64,000 nt of DNA from Amphiura filiformis (lineage: Eukaryota > Echinodermata > Ophiuroidea > Amphilepidida > Amphiuridae). Made by a program: the position numbers and the translations under genes. The notes under the pieces were generated by a model. The model was not told the origin of the DNA and made no database searches. It saw only the letters and a list, made by a program, of their open reading frames with translations. The DNA is taken from contig NC_092628.1 of NCBI RefSeq assembly GCF_039555335.1, forward strand, positions 80,874,315 through 80,938,314, read 5' to 3'. Shown here one piece after another: positions 1 to 11,033 of this stretch (position 1 is its first letter; each line of letters begins with the position of its first letter).

Positions 1-73
1 GTAAAGGTAAGATGATTGATGGCAAGGTGGTGACTAGGATAAGAATAGTGAATAGGTGAGAGAGACTAGGATG

Positions 74-231
74 ATGACTATGGTGGTGGTGACTAGGTTG
101 GTGACTATGGTGGTGGTGACTAGGTTGGTGACTATGGTGGTGGTGACTAGGTTGGTGACTATGGTGGTGGTGACTAGGTTGGCGACTATGGTGGTGGTGA
201 CTAGGTTGGCGACTATGGATGGTGACTAGGA
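74..231. repeat. 27-bp minisatellite in TMEM132 intron
   Basis: About six near-identical head-to-tail copies of a 27-bp unit built from GACTATGG, TGGTGGT and GACTAGGTT. The main variation is a T/C change in the last copies (ttggt to ttggc). It lies upstream of the first recognisable exon, so it is probably intronic. Confidence 0.9.
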
Positions 232-240
232 TGAGAATAA

Positions 241-803
241 GTTAAATCTGGGTGTGTCCTTAATGTGAGACGATTAACAGGTCACAAAATAAAACTTATA
301 AACTCTCATTGTAAACTATACACCAAATTATGTGCTCTTTTACACCTAAAAGTGTATGATGATGATTGATGATGAATGACAGCGATGATTGATGATGATG
401 ACAATGGTGGCAATAGCAATGAATATGATGACAGCAATGATGATAACATATATATGACAATGCCGATGATGATGATGGGGATAATGACAATGAAGGATAA
501 GAGTAGTTTGAAATAAACAATGCATAGGTAAATCAAGAGGGGAACAGTTTTGAGTTTAACTTAAAAGGTGGGACAGGTGTAATTAGATAGGCCAAAATCA
601 TCATTTCATCAAAAATTAGTTTTTGTCATTTTTAGACACATTAATGTATGTAGTTTTCATAACATAAAAAAAAATCTGGAAAAAAACCCCAAATTGTATA
701 AAAAGCGTGCTAATTACAACAAGAATCTTATTATTTTCTTTGTTTACGAACCCGTTGCATGACATTTTTTACGCATTTCATTTTTTCAGCAAATATCAAA
801 TTT
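241..803. other. Presumed intron, TGATGA-rich low-complexity DNA
   Basis: No exon-like segment was seen. Positions 356-495 are an imperfect TGA/TGATGA-rich tract. Short open frames across it on the minus strand are runs of Ser, His and Cys generated by the tract and are not genes. Confidence 0.6.
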
Positions 804-1102
804 AAAAAAATGTGGAGCCGCTATAGAATGTCCTATGAGGCCCATTGAGGTATCAAAATAAAGCTTATTTAATTATCTAGGGCATGGACCTAAATTAAAG
901 TAAATTCAAAATACCTGAAATTGTGATTTTGGTACATTTTCAAAATTGCATTCACCTCAAATTGGAAAATCCAATGGGGTAACCCTACCTAACCCTGTAT
1001 GTAACCAGAAGTAGGTCCATGCTCTATATCTTTCAAAGAGCTCTTTAATTTGACACCTCAATGAACTTCATAGGACATTGCATAGTGGCTCCACATTTTT
1101 TT
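804..1102. repeat. Foldback element (inverted-repeat MITE-like)
   Basis: The left arm reads atgtggagccgctatagaat and continues through tgtcctatgag and cattgag (804-860). The right arm (about 1045-1102) is its imperfect reverse complement, ending ggctccacattttttt. The arms are about 55 bp, the element about 300 bp, and there is no coding content. It lies in the presumed TMEM132 intron. Confidence 0.75.
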
Positions 1103-1270
1103 GAAAATTGGCCAATTTACGTTAATTAATTATGCAAATTAGCTAATTAATATGCGTAAAATATGTAATTAAGTATGAAATGTGTATTTCAGCATATACT
1201 TGTTTCATATACTTAGTAAGGGTTTCCTAGTATGTTTCCACTAGAAAAAGTGCCAATTCCACCTGTCCCT

Positions 1271-1571
1271 CCTTAAACACTACACTATTTTTCGCTCACC
1301 TGGAACGGTCAACTAGAGTCTTCAGCAGATGGTGTTGCTGTGAGGATATTTTGTCTGCAATCGGGATAGTCCTTTTTGATGACGTCATGCAATTGACAGT
1401 ATGACGTCATAGGATGTTACGATGTTGTATGACTTCACAGGATGTTATGATGTCATCAGAAAGGACTATCCTGATTGTAGACAAGATATCACAGCATCAC
1501 CATCTGCTGAAGATGCTAGTCAACCTAGCAAAAACGTTCCAGTTTAGTGAAAAATAGTGTAGTGTTGAAGG
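1271..1571. mobile_element. Palindromic MITE with CRE-like sites
   Basis: Terminal inverted repeats: the left end reads ccttaaacactacactattt and the right end reads aaatagtgtagtgttgaagg. Inner arms also pair, for example ggatagtcctttttgatgac with gtcatcagaaaggactatcc. The centre holds two copies of the palindrome TGACGTCA (near 1379 and 1402). It is about 300 bp, non-autonomous, and lies 90 bp upstream of a TMEM132 exon. Confidence 0.8.
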
Positions 1572-1660
1572 TTTAACTCTTTAATCATTTCTACCACTAT
1601 GTATGGATATCCACTCATATACTATGGCAATTGATTTATCATTTTCCTTTACTATTTCAG

Positions 1661-1855
1661 GTTGCTGCCCCATATGGAATAGACAACTTAGGACAAGCAT
1701 CTGTTACAGTGGGAACTGATAAAGTCTCAGTTGAGGATCTGCATGTTGCCATGGTAACAGGGATGTCAATGAAGATGCATCCTGTCCCATCAGAAAGGTC
1801 AAACATATTTGTAGCAAAGGTCAAAAGTCGTGATGAAATACTGATGCAAAATCAG
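1661..1855 (+). CDS. TMEM132-like protein, internal exon (partial gene)
   Basis: This is a 65-codon internal exon of a TMEM132-family single-pass membrane protein. The acceptor is a pyrimidine-rich actatttcag ending at 1660 and the donor is cag|gtgggt after 1855; both junctions are phase 0. The peptide runs from VAAPYGIDNLGQASV through DLHVAMVTGMSM to DEILMQNQ. It resembles the extracellular segment just before the C-terminal domain of TMEM132 proteins, where a 'V..LHV.(M/I)VTG(M/L)' stretch is followed by a beta strand and an E/Q-rich junction. The next exon begins in the matching phase. Earlier exons would lie upstream of the window. The paralogue cannot be assigned: invertebrates often have one TMEM132 where vertebrates have five. 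The family is proposed to act in cell adhesion and in linking membranes to the actin cytoskeleton. Confidence 0.8.
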
Positions 1856-2688
1856 GTGGGTAGAGCTTCTAATGTAAATGTAGTACATGATTCCCATTGG
1901 GGCCATTTGCACAGGTACGATGTTCCTAAGGTGGGTCCTGTGCAGTAGCAGCATTGGTAATATGTAGGTACTCTGTGTGTACCAGTCAGGTACCTTGGTG
2001 ACGGTGTACCTGTGCAGGCGACCACAATAGGAATCTTGTAGTGTATGTGACATACCCCTATGAAATCAACAGGGGTTCGTACAGAGACATACTCTTTTTA
2101 AAATCAATTAAACAAGATGTTGCACATGATGGATGGGTATGTAAAAACTTGACTTAATCTTGCTCTTCATTCTCAAGTTATAATTCTTGTGAAAAAAGTT
2201 TTGCAAGGGATTTTCCCTTAATAATTGAAACCAATGTTAAAAAAGGGGAAGATAGGGGATGTGGATCCAAGTTTGGCAGGAAAATAAATGAAAGGTTGAA
2301 AATTCTCACAACATATACTGTTAAATAGAGGAAAATTTAAATGGGGCAAAAGACTGGCAAAGAATGTATGGGGGTGGGTGGGTTTGTAGTGTGGGTGGGT
2401 GTCAAGACAAGGGGCAATACATTCTCAGTCATGTGTTTGACGATCTTCTTGGAAAAAGAACTGGCAACCACATTGCTGAGCAACCAGCATCAGTGGTAAA
2501 CAGAAGATTGTCACAACAACAATAGTGTAAAAAGAGCGTCTGTAAGACTCAAACATCCACAGTGAGTACTGTTTTGGGACTAGAAATAAGAATAATCTAC
2601 TATTATGTTTCAATAACAGACCTGATGAACATGTTCAGTAATCCATCATTAATCATTCATTAAATATATTGTATGATTTGATATACAG
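1856..2688 (+). other. TMEM132 intron
   Basis: An 833-bp intron between two phase-0 exons, starting gtgggt and ending gatttgatatacag. It contains short imperfect repeats around 'gtacctgtgcag' (about 1911-2020) and a GGGTGGGT-rich tract (about 2369-2402). Open frames on either strand here have no recognisable protein features. Confidence 0.75.
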
Positions 2689-4125
2689 GAAATTCTATTG
2701 GATGGTTACCTGACGTTCAGTGATGGATCCTACACCAATCTGCAAGATGTACGCCATAGAGATTTCACATCTGTCATCACTACACTTGACCCAGAGATAT
2801 TATCTGAAAGTCCTCACAGCACATCCCGTCACCCTACCCTTATTGCCACTGGAGAAGGAATCACGTCGGTCATGTTAGAGGTGCAGATACCGGACACATG
2901 CCAAAAATGGAAAAATAACAATGTAGTGACGTTTGAGCTGATGCAAATTAACGTCTCTTTTTCGGGAGTAAATCACTTGCCTCCAGATAGTAGTTCAAAA
3001 CCGAAACATAATGGAAGGCTTAGTTTAACAGCTGGTGTAGGGCCTGTGGACTTTGGGGTTACACTGCCTGAGTATAGTTTGGATGATCAACAGGGTGGTG
3101 GTGGGGGCAAAGATCGTAATGGCAAGAAAGATGTGATCTCATCGATACCAATTGATATCGATATCAGCGATTTGTACCCTAGGTATACAAATCAAAAAGA
3201 TGATGCTGACATGGGTGATCAAATAGATTATGATCAGGAAAATAAACTAGATTTTAACTTCTTAAATAAAACGGAAGAAAAGCTTACGCCGCTTGAAATT
3301 GGCATGTACGTACTGTTAGCGGTATTCTGTATTGCTATTCTAGCATTCATGATCAACTGTATACTATTCATGGCAAGATATCGCAAATCAAAAAGGGTGC
3401 CTGGCGTCGAGACATCAACGTACCCACAAAATTGGGTTCTTTTTAGTCCCGAGGATCATATGCCAGCACCAGTGGCATCAGCAGAGGAGATGGTTCCTCT
3501 TCAGGCTTGTCCTATGGAGAATGGAGCCATTCCAGAGGATTGCCAATGTACTGAAAGTGAAATAAGTGTAGAAAGACATAGTAATGGAGAATGCGGAATG
3601 CATAGTAGTCACGGACAAAGTAGCGATGGGACGGTACCTTGTAATACTAGAATATACCCTGATGACATGTGTGACTGTTGTCAAGGTGTGTGTGAGTGTG
3701 AGATGGACACAGAATTACATGATGTGAAATCAGAAGACGAGGTGGAGGTAGAGGAGGAGGATGACAGAGGGAGCGTTAGTATCTGCAGCTCTGAGTCGCG
3801 CGAAAACATGCAATTACAAAATACGCCAGCGGCTGATTGTTGCAATACAGACAATGATGAACAGGTAGATGTACATACAAATGATTTATCAAATGACTTT
3901 ATCGAAAGTGATCTCGATGCAGCTTCAGTAGACATTGCACCGGAGGAACCGAGTACTTCAACAGAAGCAACGGAAGATTTAGAAGATCCTAGTTCAGAGC
4001 TAAGGATTACGCTGAATCCAACAGCGGGCGATGAGGAGGACTGTTCCTTAGCAACGCCACAAGATGAAATTGGGTTTAGTGAATTATTAGATTATTTAAG
4101 TGAATTACAGGAAACTTGTGCTTAG
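2689..4125 (+). CDS. TMEM132-like protein, last exon with TM segment and cytoplasmic tail
   Basis: The exon follows the acceptor gatatacag (ending 2688), reads EILLDGYLTFSDGSYTNLQD and stops with TAG at 4123-4125, giving 478 codons. The N-terminal part is a TMEM132 C-terminal extracellular domain: 'FSDGS', then 'ATGEGITSVMLEVQI', then 'C.K......V......NVSFSG'. It holds sequons NVS and NKT. A juxtamembrane TPLEIGMYVLLAVFCIAI begins a single hydrophobic helix (about 3298-3375), followed by the basic stop-transfer RYRKSKR. Shortly after comes NWVLF, at the place where vertebrate TMEM132 proteins have a D/NWV motif. The remaining tail of about 220 residues is strongly acidic (runs such as EDEVEVEEEDD) and has a cysteine-rich patch (DDMCDCCQGVCECEMD). 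I do not recognise that tail from the family and it looks lineage-specific. An internal ATG start is not needed because the frame enters from the upstream exon. Confidence 0.85.
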   Translation, partial: EILLDGYLTFSDGSYTNLQDVRHRDFTSVITTLDPEILSESPHSTSRHPTLIATGEGITSVMLEVQIPDTCQKWKNNNVVTFELMQINVSFSGVNHLPPDSSSKPKHNGRLSLTAGVGPVDFGVTLPEYSLDDQQGGGGGKDRNGKKDVISSIPIDIDISDLYPRYTNQKDDADMGDQIDYDQENKLDFNFLNKTEEKLTPLEIGMYVLLAVFCIAILAFMINCILFMARYRKSKRVPGVETSTYPQNWVLFSPEDHMPAPVASAEEMVPLQACPMENGAIPEDCQCTESEISVERHSNGECGMHSSHGQSSDGTVPCNTRIYPDDMCDCCQGVCECEMDTELHDVKSEDEVEVEEEDDRGSVSICSSESRENMQLQNTPAADCCNTDNDEQVDVHTNDLSNDFIESDLDAASVDIAPEEPSTSTEATEDLEDPSSELRITLNPTAGDEEDCSLATPQDEIGFSELLDYLSELQETCA

Positions 4126-5232
4126 CCTATTGTCTCAAATATTATATATAAGTATTAATCCCCTCATTTTTGTGGGTGTGTATATTGTATTTAAATGAAT
4201 AGAGCCTATTGTGCAGACAGGTAATATTTGGATGCATCATTTGTCAGAATTATTTAAAAATCCTAAAATATCAGGGGTGCAAATAAGTTGTATTAGTCAC
4301 TTTGGTCCATTATTTAACCTCATTTTGTGCTCTTAATAACCTTAGCTACCATCTATGTCTACTACCATAGAAATCTTTATCTCCACGTGAACATCGCAAA
4401 GATGAGGTTGATAATTGGACCATCATAAAAGCACATCATATACAAACTCTCTTGTCAAATTACATTGTTTATGACAGAATGTTGATGATAAAAGCCAACA
4501 TAATTTTGAAATAAACATTATTTTGGCCAACAACCAAAATACCAAAATTTTGATTCAGTATTTTTTACACTGAAGGTTTGAAACCAAAAATACTGTTTGC
4601 TGGGTTTGACTTGCTCAACTTATTTGCATTCTTGTTGACAATAGCTGATACTAGCATAGAACCTTTTATTTATTTATTTCAAATAAAAGGCTAACTTCGG
4701 TACTATCTGTATAGTAGTATTTATAAATGCTTTTCAATAGAATATTAATATTACGATTATAGCTACATTAATTATGGGAAATATAATAAACTGTGATTGT
4801 GCAATATGCTATTATTATGTTAAAAAAAATGCATCTCATTTTCCCCTGACAATGATTGACTCCCATTATGTCAGTCAGTCTGTACTACCGTTGTATAAAT
4901 GTAAAAAAATGGACAGAAGCAGAAAAAAATGAAAGTTTATTGTATGTATGTATATAGATTACCACATCCGAGATGTGTCGTCATTACAAGTCTTCTAGAA
5001 TGGATGTTTTCACTTTGAATGGAAAAGAATGTGTTTGATTTGATTCCGATAATTTTTTATATGTCCTCTCATGTTTATATCACATGAAATGGAATGGGAA
5101 GGAATTCTTAGAAATACCCACCGGCAGTCATTGTTACAAAATTAAGTTGTTTGTCAAATTTCAAGGTAGATTCCCATATTTGTTATTGGATGTTGGAACT
5201 TTAAGCTTCTTATGATTTAATTGTTTTTTGCT
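4126..5232 (+). other. TMEM132 3' UTR and downstream DNA
   Basis: AT-rich DNA without exon-like content. Candidate poly(A) signals AATAAA lie at 4510-4515 and 4682-4687, either of which could end the TMEM132 transcript; which one is used cannot be told. No gene was seen between here and the tRNA-like sequence. Confidence 0.5.
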
Positions 5233-5304
5233 TCCTTGATAGCTCAGTTGGTAAGAGCACTGGCTAGATATCCAGGGGTCCCAGGTTCAAATCCTGGTCA
5301 AGGA
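5233..5304 (+). tRNA. tRNA-like sequence, anticodon arm one base short (likely pseudo-tRNA or SINE head)
   Basis: A perfect 7-bp acceptor stem (TCCTTGA with TCAAGGA), D stem GCTC/GAGC with an AGTTGGTAA loop, and T arm CCAGG-TTCAAAT-CCTGG. Pol III boxes A (TAGCTCAGTTGG) and B (GGTTCAAATCC) are intact. The anticodon arm CTGGCTAGATATCCAG is 16 nt instead of 17 and only four pairs form, so no anticodon can be assigned with confidence. It is followed by an A-run rather than a T-run terminator. It could be a decayed tRNA gene or the head of a tRNA-derived SINE. Confidence 0.6.
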
Positions 5305-5972
5305 TGAAAAAAAAAGTTCTTCCTTGCAATTAATAAAACCTTTTTTTTCCATGCAAAGTGAAAACCTGCTCCTAAATACATGTGTGTGTTAATTGTTTGC
5401 AGCTCAGATGTAGAGGAAATATATATAGGCCGTACATTTCCAAAATCACATGGTTTGAGAGTTGATTTGAGGCCTTTTGTCAAAAGATGGAAAGCTTTAT
5501 ATTTCTTTTAATTGAATTTGATGTTTTATAGATATGATGAGAGGTAAGATACAACAAAATTTAAAAAATTTGGTTGATGCTACATGTTTTCTGACAGTAC
5601 TGTTTTGTAAGGCTCATTCGCTGATCGCACGGTGGCCTCAAAAGGAGTTTCTGCCCGCAAAGTGTGTGCTGTGTGCACGTACACTTGTCAAACGATGCTT
5701 TAATTACTGTGTATGCATTGCAAAAGCCTTCTGGTACATTGCTAGAAAAGCGTGAGAAACAAAAACACACATTTTACGCATGCGTTTGCAGGGAGAACCT
5801 TGTTTTGGTACCAAGATGGTGAATCGGTGTGAAGGGTGAATAGGACCGCACTCATCAGAAACTCAATGGATTATGATGAGAGATATATACTTACTGGACT
5901 TTTCTCATCTTCTGATTTTGAATTATTATAGTTTTTATTTAAATCCCTACATCTGGGGCTGCAAATGAGAAG
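5305..5972. other. Non-coding stretch
   Basis: No gene supported. The open frames at 5534-5755 (+) and 5561-5770 (-) overlap, lack domain-like patterns and show no codon bias I can see. Confidence 0.5.
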
Positions 5973-6186
5973 TTGAAAAAGTGTAGTTATTACTTCCAAA
6001 GTCAGTTTGAATTTGATATTTTTGATTGCATTTTCCATCTTCAACTAATCCGAGATTCACATGCTGCTTACATGAAATCGATTAGAATTTCAGGCAAATT
6101 CCACAGATATAATGATTGATTTGTTTTAATCATCCAGTGTTATTAATTAACCAAATTTTATCAGTAGAAATAACTACACTTTTTCA
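5973..6186. repeat. Short foldback
   Basis: TTGAAAAAGTGTAGTTATT at 5973-5991 is the near-exact reverse complement of AATAACTACACTTTTTCA at 6169-6186. The ~175-bp interior has no coding signal. It is probably a small MITE; a target duplication was not identified. Confidence 0.6.
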
Positions 6187-6741
6187 CTGTATTTAACTTG
6201 TTATCATACTTATTTTTTATGTTTACATGAACTGAAAATCCTATATTTTGTATTTTGAAATGGATGGATGATATGGTGTCATTACAGTGCATTGAATAAT
6301 ATAGCAGTTTGAAACAAGACCAGAAATCAATTTCTTGGTTTTAGATGTGTTATCAGACACATCAACATCAGCTGTTTTGTGATTTTATTTTAGGCTGGAC
6401 TAATTACAGTTTACACAAATGAAAGTGATACACTCAAGAAATGCACAGATCCCGACAAAAGCATTAGGTATAGTACACATGTTATCAAGATTTCTGCAAA
6501 GACATAATGTTTTTTTATATTGAAAATATTTATAATCAGCTAAAATAGGCTGTATGCAGAAATGGACATTGTTAGGCGAGTAAATGCAAAGTTAAAAAAG
6601 AAAGATTTATATAATATGGTTATTGGTGGATTACCGACCTGGTGCTGAAATTAATAGGAGAAATTCACAAATTAGACAATTGATGATTTATTTTTATTTT
6701 GTATCTTGATTGCACAGTGGTTTCAAGACTAGATTTAATTG
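6187..6741. other. Non-coding stretch
   Basis: AT-rich, with no exon or RNA signal recognised. Confidence 0.5.
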
Positions 6742-7932
6742 CTATTACTCCCGGTACCCCAGGTCAACATAAAAAGTGGTAACCATGTGTGTTCTTCCTT
6801 TTTTCAAAACCCCCCTTTTCACTGATTTTTCATTGATTTTACCCCCTTTTTTTGCCAAATCACTGACAAAATCAGGGTAAAAAATACCCCTTTTTCAAGG
6901 TTTTCAATGAGAAGATTTCCAGACACCCCTTTTCAATGACTCCAAATATTTTAATATATTAAGTACAAAATGTGCAAGTATGAACATTACTTTGTGTCTG
7001 TTGTACTCCCAGATGATCCTGTGTTATTAACTGGGGTAATTACAATGCCTGTATACTGATTTTAATTGAAAATGAACCAAAGAGGAACAATCCCTCGAAG
7101 TTTTGTGTACAGAGGTTCCTTTAAAGTATTGTGGTACCCAAGTTTTGACACAAGACCTCAGGCTGCACAACACTATGGGTGTCGTGGGTGGAGTGTTTCT
7201 TTAAAACTGAGCTTGAAATTTTCGAAAAAAACTCACAGATTGCATGATAGGTTCCAAATTCGGCAGCTTTGTTAGTTTGACACATGTCAAATGCCCCGTA
7301 AGCTTACTTTGATTTATTTACTTCACGAGCGAACCGCGCACGCCAAACTTCAAGTGCAACAGGGAAGAGAAACAACGATACAAAATAAAACTTACATGCA
7401 TCAGAATTCAACAGAATTAAAACCAAGGAAAAATATCACTTTCGGTCGGTCGTAGAATTCGCTCCAATCACTGCCAATGTTTCCGCAATGTTTTCAATTC
7501 ACCACATGGAAAAGTGTATACGGCAGCCAAAACGGTTACATCTGACACCATCGATGTTCGCGTCGCTCATTCAGCTCTCTTCAAAACGTCTGCGGGAGCA
7601 TACGTAACAACACCCACTAGACAACTATATCGGGAAACCGCCGTGCCAATAGTAAAAAGCTGCCTTCTGACGCTCTCGCTGTGACGATTGAGGCGGAATC
7701 AATGAATTGCCAGAGGATGGAGGCTGAAGACTCGGGCTGAAGACATCGATCGAATCGAACCTGTGAAATACCCTTTTTTTTAAAATTTCGCGGAGACAAT
7801 GCTCAGAATACCCCCTTTTTCGCGATTTCAAGCGGTCCGCGATTTCAGTCAACAAAATACCCCTTTTCCGCGAAATTTAGAACACACATGGTTACCACTT
7901 TTTATGTTGACCTGGGGTACCGGGCTATTACT
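6742..7932. mobile_element. 1.18-kb inverted-repeat DNA transposon with 8-bp target duplication
   Basis: The element spans 6750-7924. The left end starts CCCGGTACCCCAGGTCAACA and the right end is its reverse complement; matching continues about 50 bp to the 'ACCATGTGTGTTC' segment. The flanks are an exact 8-bp direct repeat, CTATTACT (6742-6749 and 7925-7932), typical of hAT- or P-type insertion (Mutator usually gives 9). The interior has several AATACCCC + T-run blocks near both ends and no transposase frame, so it is non-autonomous. The family is not recognised. Confidence 0.85.
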
Positions 7933-8276
7933 ACTACTACTGAAAATTGGTATCGTCTGCAATGAAGTTGGGCAACATACAGATTGCCCCATAAGCCTTT
8001 TCAAGATATGGCGCACACAATAGGATGGCGCTGCACAGATTGGGTAAAAGCTTTTGAATTTGCCAGGTTTTACCCAGATTGAATACTGCCCTCCTATTGT
8101 GTGCACCATACTTTGAAAAGGCTAATTGGCCTGGATATGAAGCTTCTTGTGCATCTGATTGAGTGAGGCACTGGTATCTCAAATCCAGGGTCATGGAAGG
8201 ACTTGGTGGTGTAACTTAAATTATCTAAGATTGCATAAGTGTGATTACAGAAAGTACACCCTCTTCCTACATTTAA

Positions 8277-8440
8277 TGTGCTATTCCAGTTGAAATCCAT
8301 ACATCCCCTATGGAAGACATCTTTTTAATCTCAGAGATTGTGAATTTCAAATAGGCTCACCTGAATGGGTAACTCCATTTGAAATATACACCCCCTGTGT
8401 GGCAGATAGGGTGTGTGTGGATTTCAACTGGAATAGCCCA
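8277..8440. mobile_element. MITE family 1, copy 1
   Basis: Inverted ends: CTATTCCAGTTGAAATCCAT on the left and GGATTTCAACTGGAATAGCC on the right. The interior carries cccctatggaagaca and other self-complementary stretches. A second copy with the same ends lies at 13354-13534. There is no coding capacity. Confidence 0.85.
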
Positions 8441-8867
8441 CTATGAGTGTTTGTAGCAAACCTGCACCCTGTGTACAGCTAGTCCTAACTACAAAGGCAT
8501 TATTACATCTAGTACATCAGATATTCCTAGAAGTCCATTTATCTGATTATTAACCCTGAATTTGTATGCATGGCAACCAGTGATTCAACCAGTTTGTAAT
8601 TAATAGCAATTGTCAATTAACTTGCCAGCGATTTTAAATTCTACTCAATTTACAGTTATTTATCTTGATTATCATAAAATCTATGTAATGTGAACAGTAC
8701 CGTCTTGAAGATGTTCACTAATGGTGCATCTTTTAGAATTTTTAATTGTATTCAATAAATTATTACAGATTTGTCTAGAATTTCAGATATAATCATTCAA
8801 TTATTAAGATGTAGCAATTTGGATTATATACTACCTCCCTGAAAGTGAAGAAACCTTGCACCTAGTC

Positions 8868-9331
8868 TTAAAGCCATATTGTAACATATCCATAAAAATA
8901 GATTAATATTTCTTTTCCATAAAATGTTAGCTTTTACTGTCAGATATGTCGCATTTTAATTTTGAGCCAAATATGTGAGGTATAGCAAAGAAAATTAGAA
9001 TTTATTACCATCGCCGATGTCATCTATGGGTATCACACTATCGGTCGTGGTATGGCACAGTCCTTTGATGTGTGTATGACCATCCTACACACCATGTACG
9101 TACTGTGTTATGAACATCGCGTACATGTTTGACTAATATTTCCATTGTAATAATAAACCATCTTGTTCAAATGGTTTATTCAAAATCTCAGATTTTGACA
9201 AAACTACAGCACCTAAAGTTTTGATTTTTGCAGGGTATGTTAGTTCACTAAAGTACATTACAATCATGTAAAAAACAGAATTTTGAACAATATTGAGGGC
9301 GTCCTCAGCAAATGTTACAATATGGTTTTAA
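8868..9331. mobile_element. TTAA-bounded MITE
   Basis: The left end TTAAAGCCATATTGTAACAT and the right end ATGTTACAATATGGTTTTAA form a ~20-bp terminal inverted repeat that includes TTAA, suggesting a piggyBac-type TTAA target. The 464-bp length has no coding frame. Confidence 0.7.
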
Positions 9332-9514
9332 TTGAACTAAACATTAGTGTATTTTTGATTCAATCTGATAATATTTTTAGATTTAATTCTTCACATACTC
9401 TCTCTAAGATGTAAGTAACTCTACTCTTGCCTTGTATTCCAGCATTCAGCATTACTAAATATTTCAGCATTCACCTAAATGAATACAATACTATATGTAA
9501 CAAGAAAAAGCATG

Positions 9515-9718
9515 TTAACCCCATGAGAACTTCCTGCCTATTGGTCAAAAAGAAGTTTTCATAATGAATTGGACCAATCAACAATATTGTTACAATAATT
9601 TCACCACACAAAAACATTGTGATGAATTATTTGCACAACTCCATTCTGATTGGTGATTAAGATGTAATTGACCGATCAGAGGCAATGTTAGATCGACAGG
9701 TAGTGCTCAGGAGGTTAA
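9515..9718. mobile_element. MITE family 2, copy 1
   Basis: It starts TTAACCCCATGAGAACTTCC and ends with the inverted form (GTGCTCAGGAGGTTAA). It shares length and sequence with 13958-14171, including 'ccattctgattggtgatta' and 'gaggcaatgttagat'. Repeated CCAAT/ATTGG motifs lie inside. Confidence 0.85.
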
Positions 9719-10856
9719 AGAGTTTTTGTTGTAAAACAGGATTATAACAGATATTATCAAAGGGCATTCTTTATTGGACATTTGAAAATGCAATTAATTG
9801 GTAAAGCCTTAAAATGACATCACAGCCATCTTGAGTCGAGAACTTGTTTCATGATATTTCACACTTTTGGTCACATAATTTTTGATAGGGTAGACTTTTT
9901 ACAAAATAATAACTTGGGTTTAAAACCGTAGTATAACAATATAGCCCCACTGGGGACAGCAAAGAGTAAAGTGTCCTTAAAAATGATTAAAAATGGAACA
10001 AAAAAATTGACAAATGGGGACGAAAATTTGGCTTTACCCCCTCTCAACAAATTCCTTGCTACGCTACTGCCACTAAAACACAATTTAAAAACCCTGAATC
10101 AAATGCCCTTGGTATCAAACTAAGAATCTATTTGTTATAGGAATATTCTCTGTATAATGTTTTTGATAACCAATAGATTTCAATGTCTAAGTAGAATATT
10201 TTGGAAACGGTCAAAGAAGAGGTTAAGTGTATGTCATCACCCGGGATTGATTCCACAAAGCTTATAATAAACCATCATATCTATGGAACTACTAAAGTTA
10301 TGATTATGTTCGTACTTTGCAATCAGCTCTTTTTATAAATATCTATTGCATATGATGCATCAGTAGTAGAGCTCTGTAACTGATGGGGTACAATTTACAA
10401 TGCTTTGCAACATTTTGTGGAATGAATACCTGAACCATGATCCATTATAGCTTGGTCTTCACCTCTTCCTATTTATGGGGACCTAGCTGCAGGTTAGCTG
10501 CCCGCAGTCGTCAACCATCTGGATTGACGACTGAGAAAACTACGTGGAAAAAAAGTGATGGATTTTGCAACAGGATTCCTGTGGCATAGAGCGTGCGCAG
10601 TTGTGTCCAAATTGATCTTTTGACCGAGTTTGTTGTTTTTAGAAGTTCAGAACGCGATCTTGTCACGTCGCTACGGCGCACAACCAAAGTCGCATGGAAT
10701 AGTTTTCAGAAGTCTGTCATGATATGGACTGTAAGATAATCAGTTGTCACTACGAAGCATACACAGTACATGCGAAGTGTAGACGGCTGATTGGAATTAG
10801 TCTATCTGCAGGCATATTGATGTGGAAGGTGCTCAAATCAATCTTTGATAAGCTGT
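9719..10856. other. Non-coding stretch with hAT-like relic and hairpin
   Basis: No gene seen. Around 9960-10075 the minus strand contains GTAGCGTAGCAAGGA and a long degenerate tail resembling the CAGTGGCGTAGC MITE ends found elsewhere here. At 10505-10533 CAGTCGTCAA pairs with TTGACGACTG across a 9-nt loop, a perfect 10-bp hairpin. Confidence 0.45.
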
Positions 10857-11033
10857 AATATTTTTCACCCTGATGTGGCAGTGACGTGTTGAGGCAGCTG
10901 TTTCACGTGAGCAACAGCATCTATGCAGCGTCTTTAAGCCTGTGCACGCCAGTGATTTGATCATCCTTTGGCTATTTAAAGCTGCGTCTAATGAAATGCG
11001 CACTGACGTCACTGCCACATCAGGGCGAAATAT
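10857..11033. repeat. Foldback MITE-like element
   Basis: ATATTTTTCACCCTGATGTG followed by GCAGTGACGT on the left is mirrored by ACGTCACTGCCACATCAGGG then CGAAATAT on the right. The element is about 177 bp with ~30-bp arms. No target duplication was established. Confidence 0.75.

Noticed and set aside
296-536. Two overlapping minus-strand frames rich in Ser, His and Ile
   Set aside because: They are generated by the TGATGA-rich low-complexity tract.
3478-3935. Minus-strand frames inside the TMEM132 last exon
   Set aside because: They are shadows of the + strand coding exon.
5534-5770. Overlapping frames on both strands after the tRNA-like sequence
   Set aside because: There is no domain, signal or splice context, and their lengths are expected by chance.
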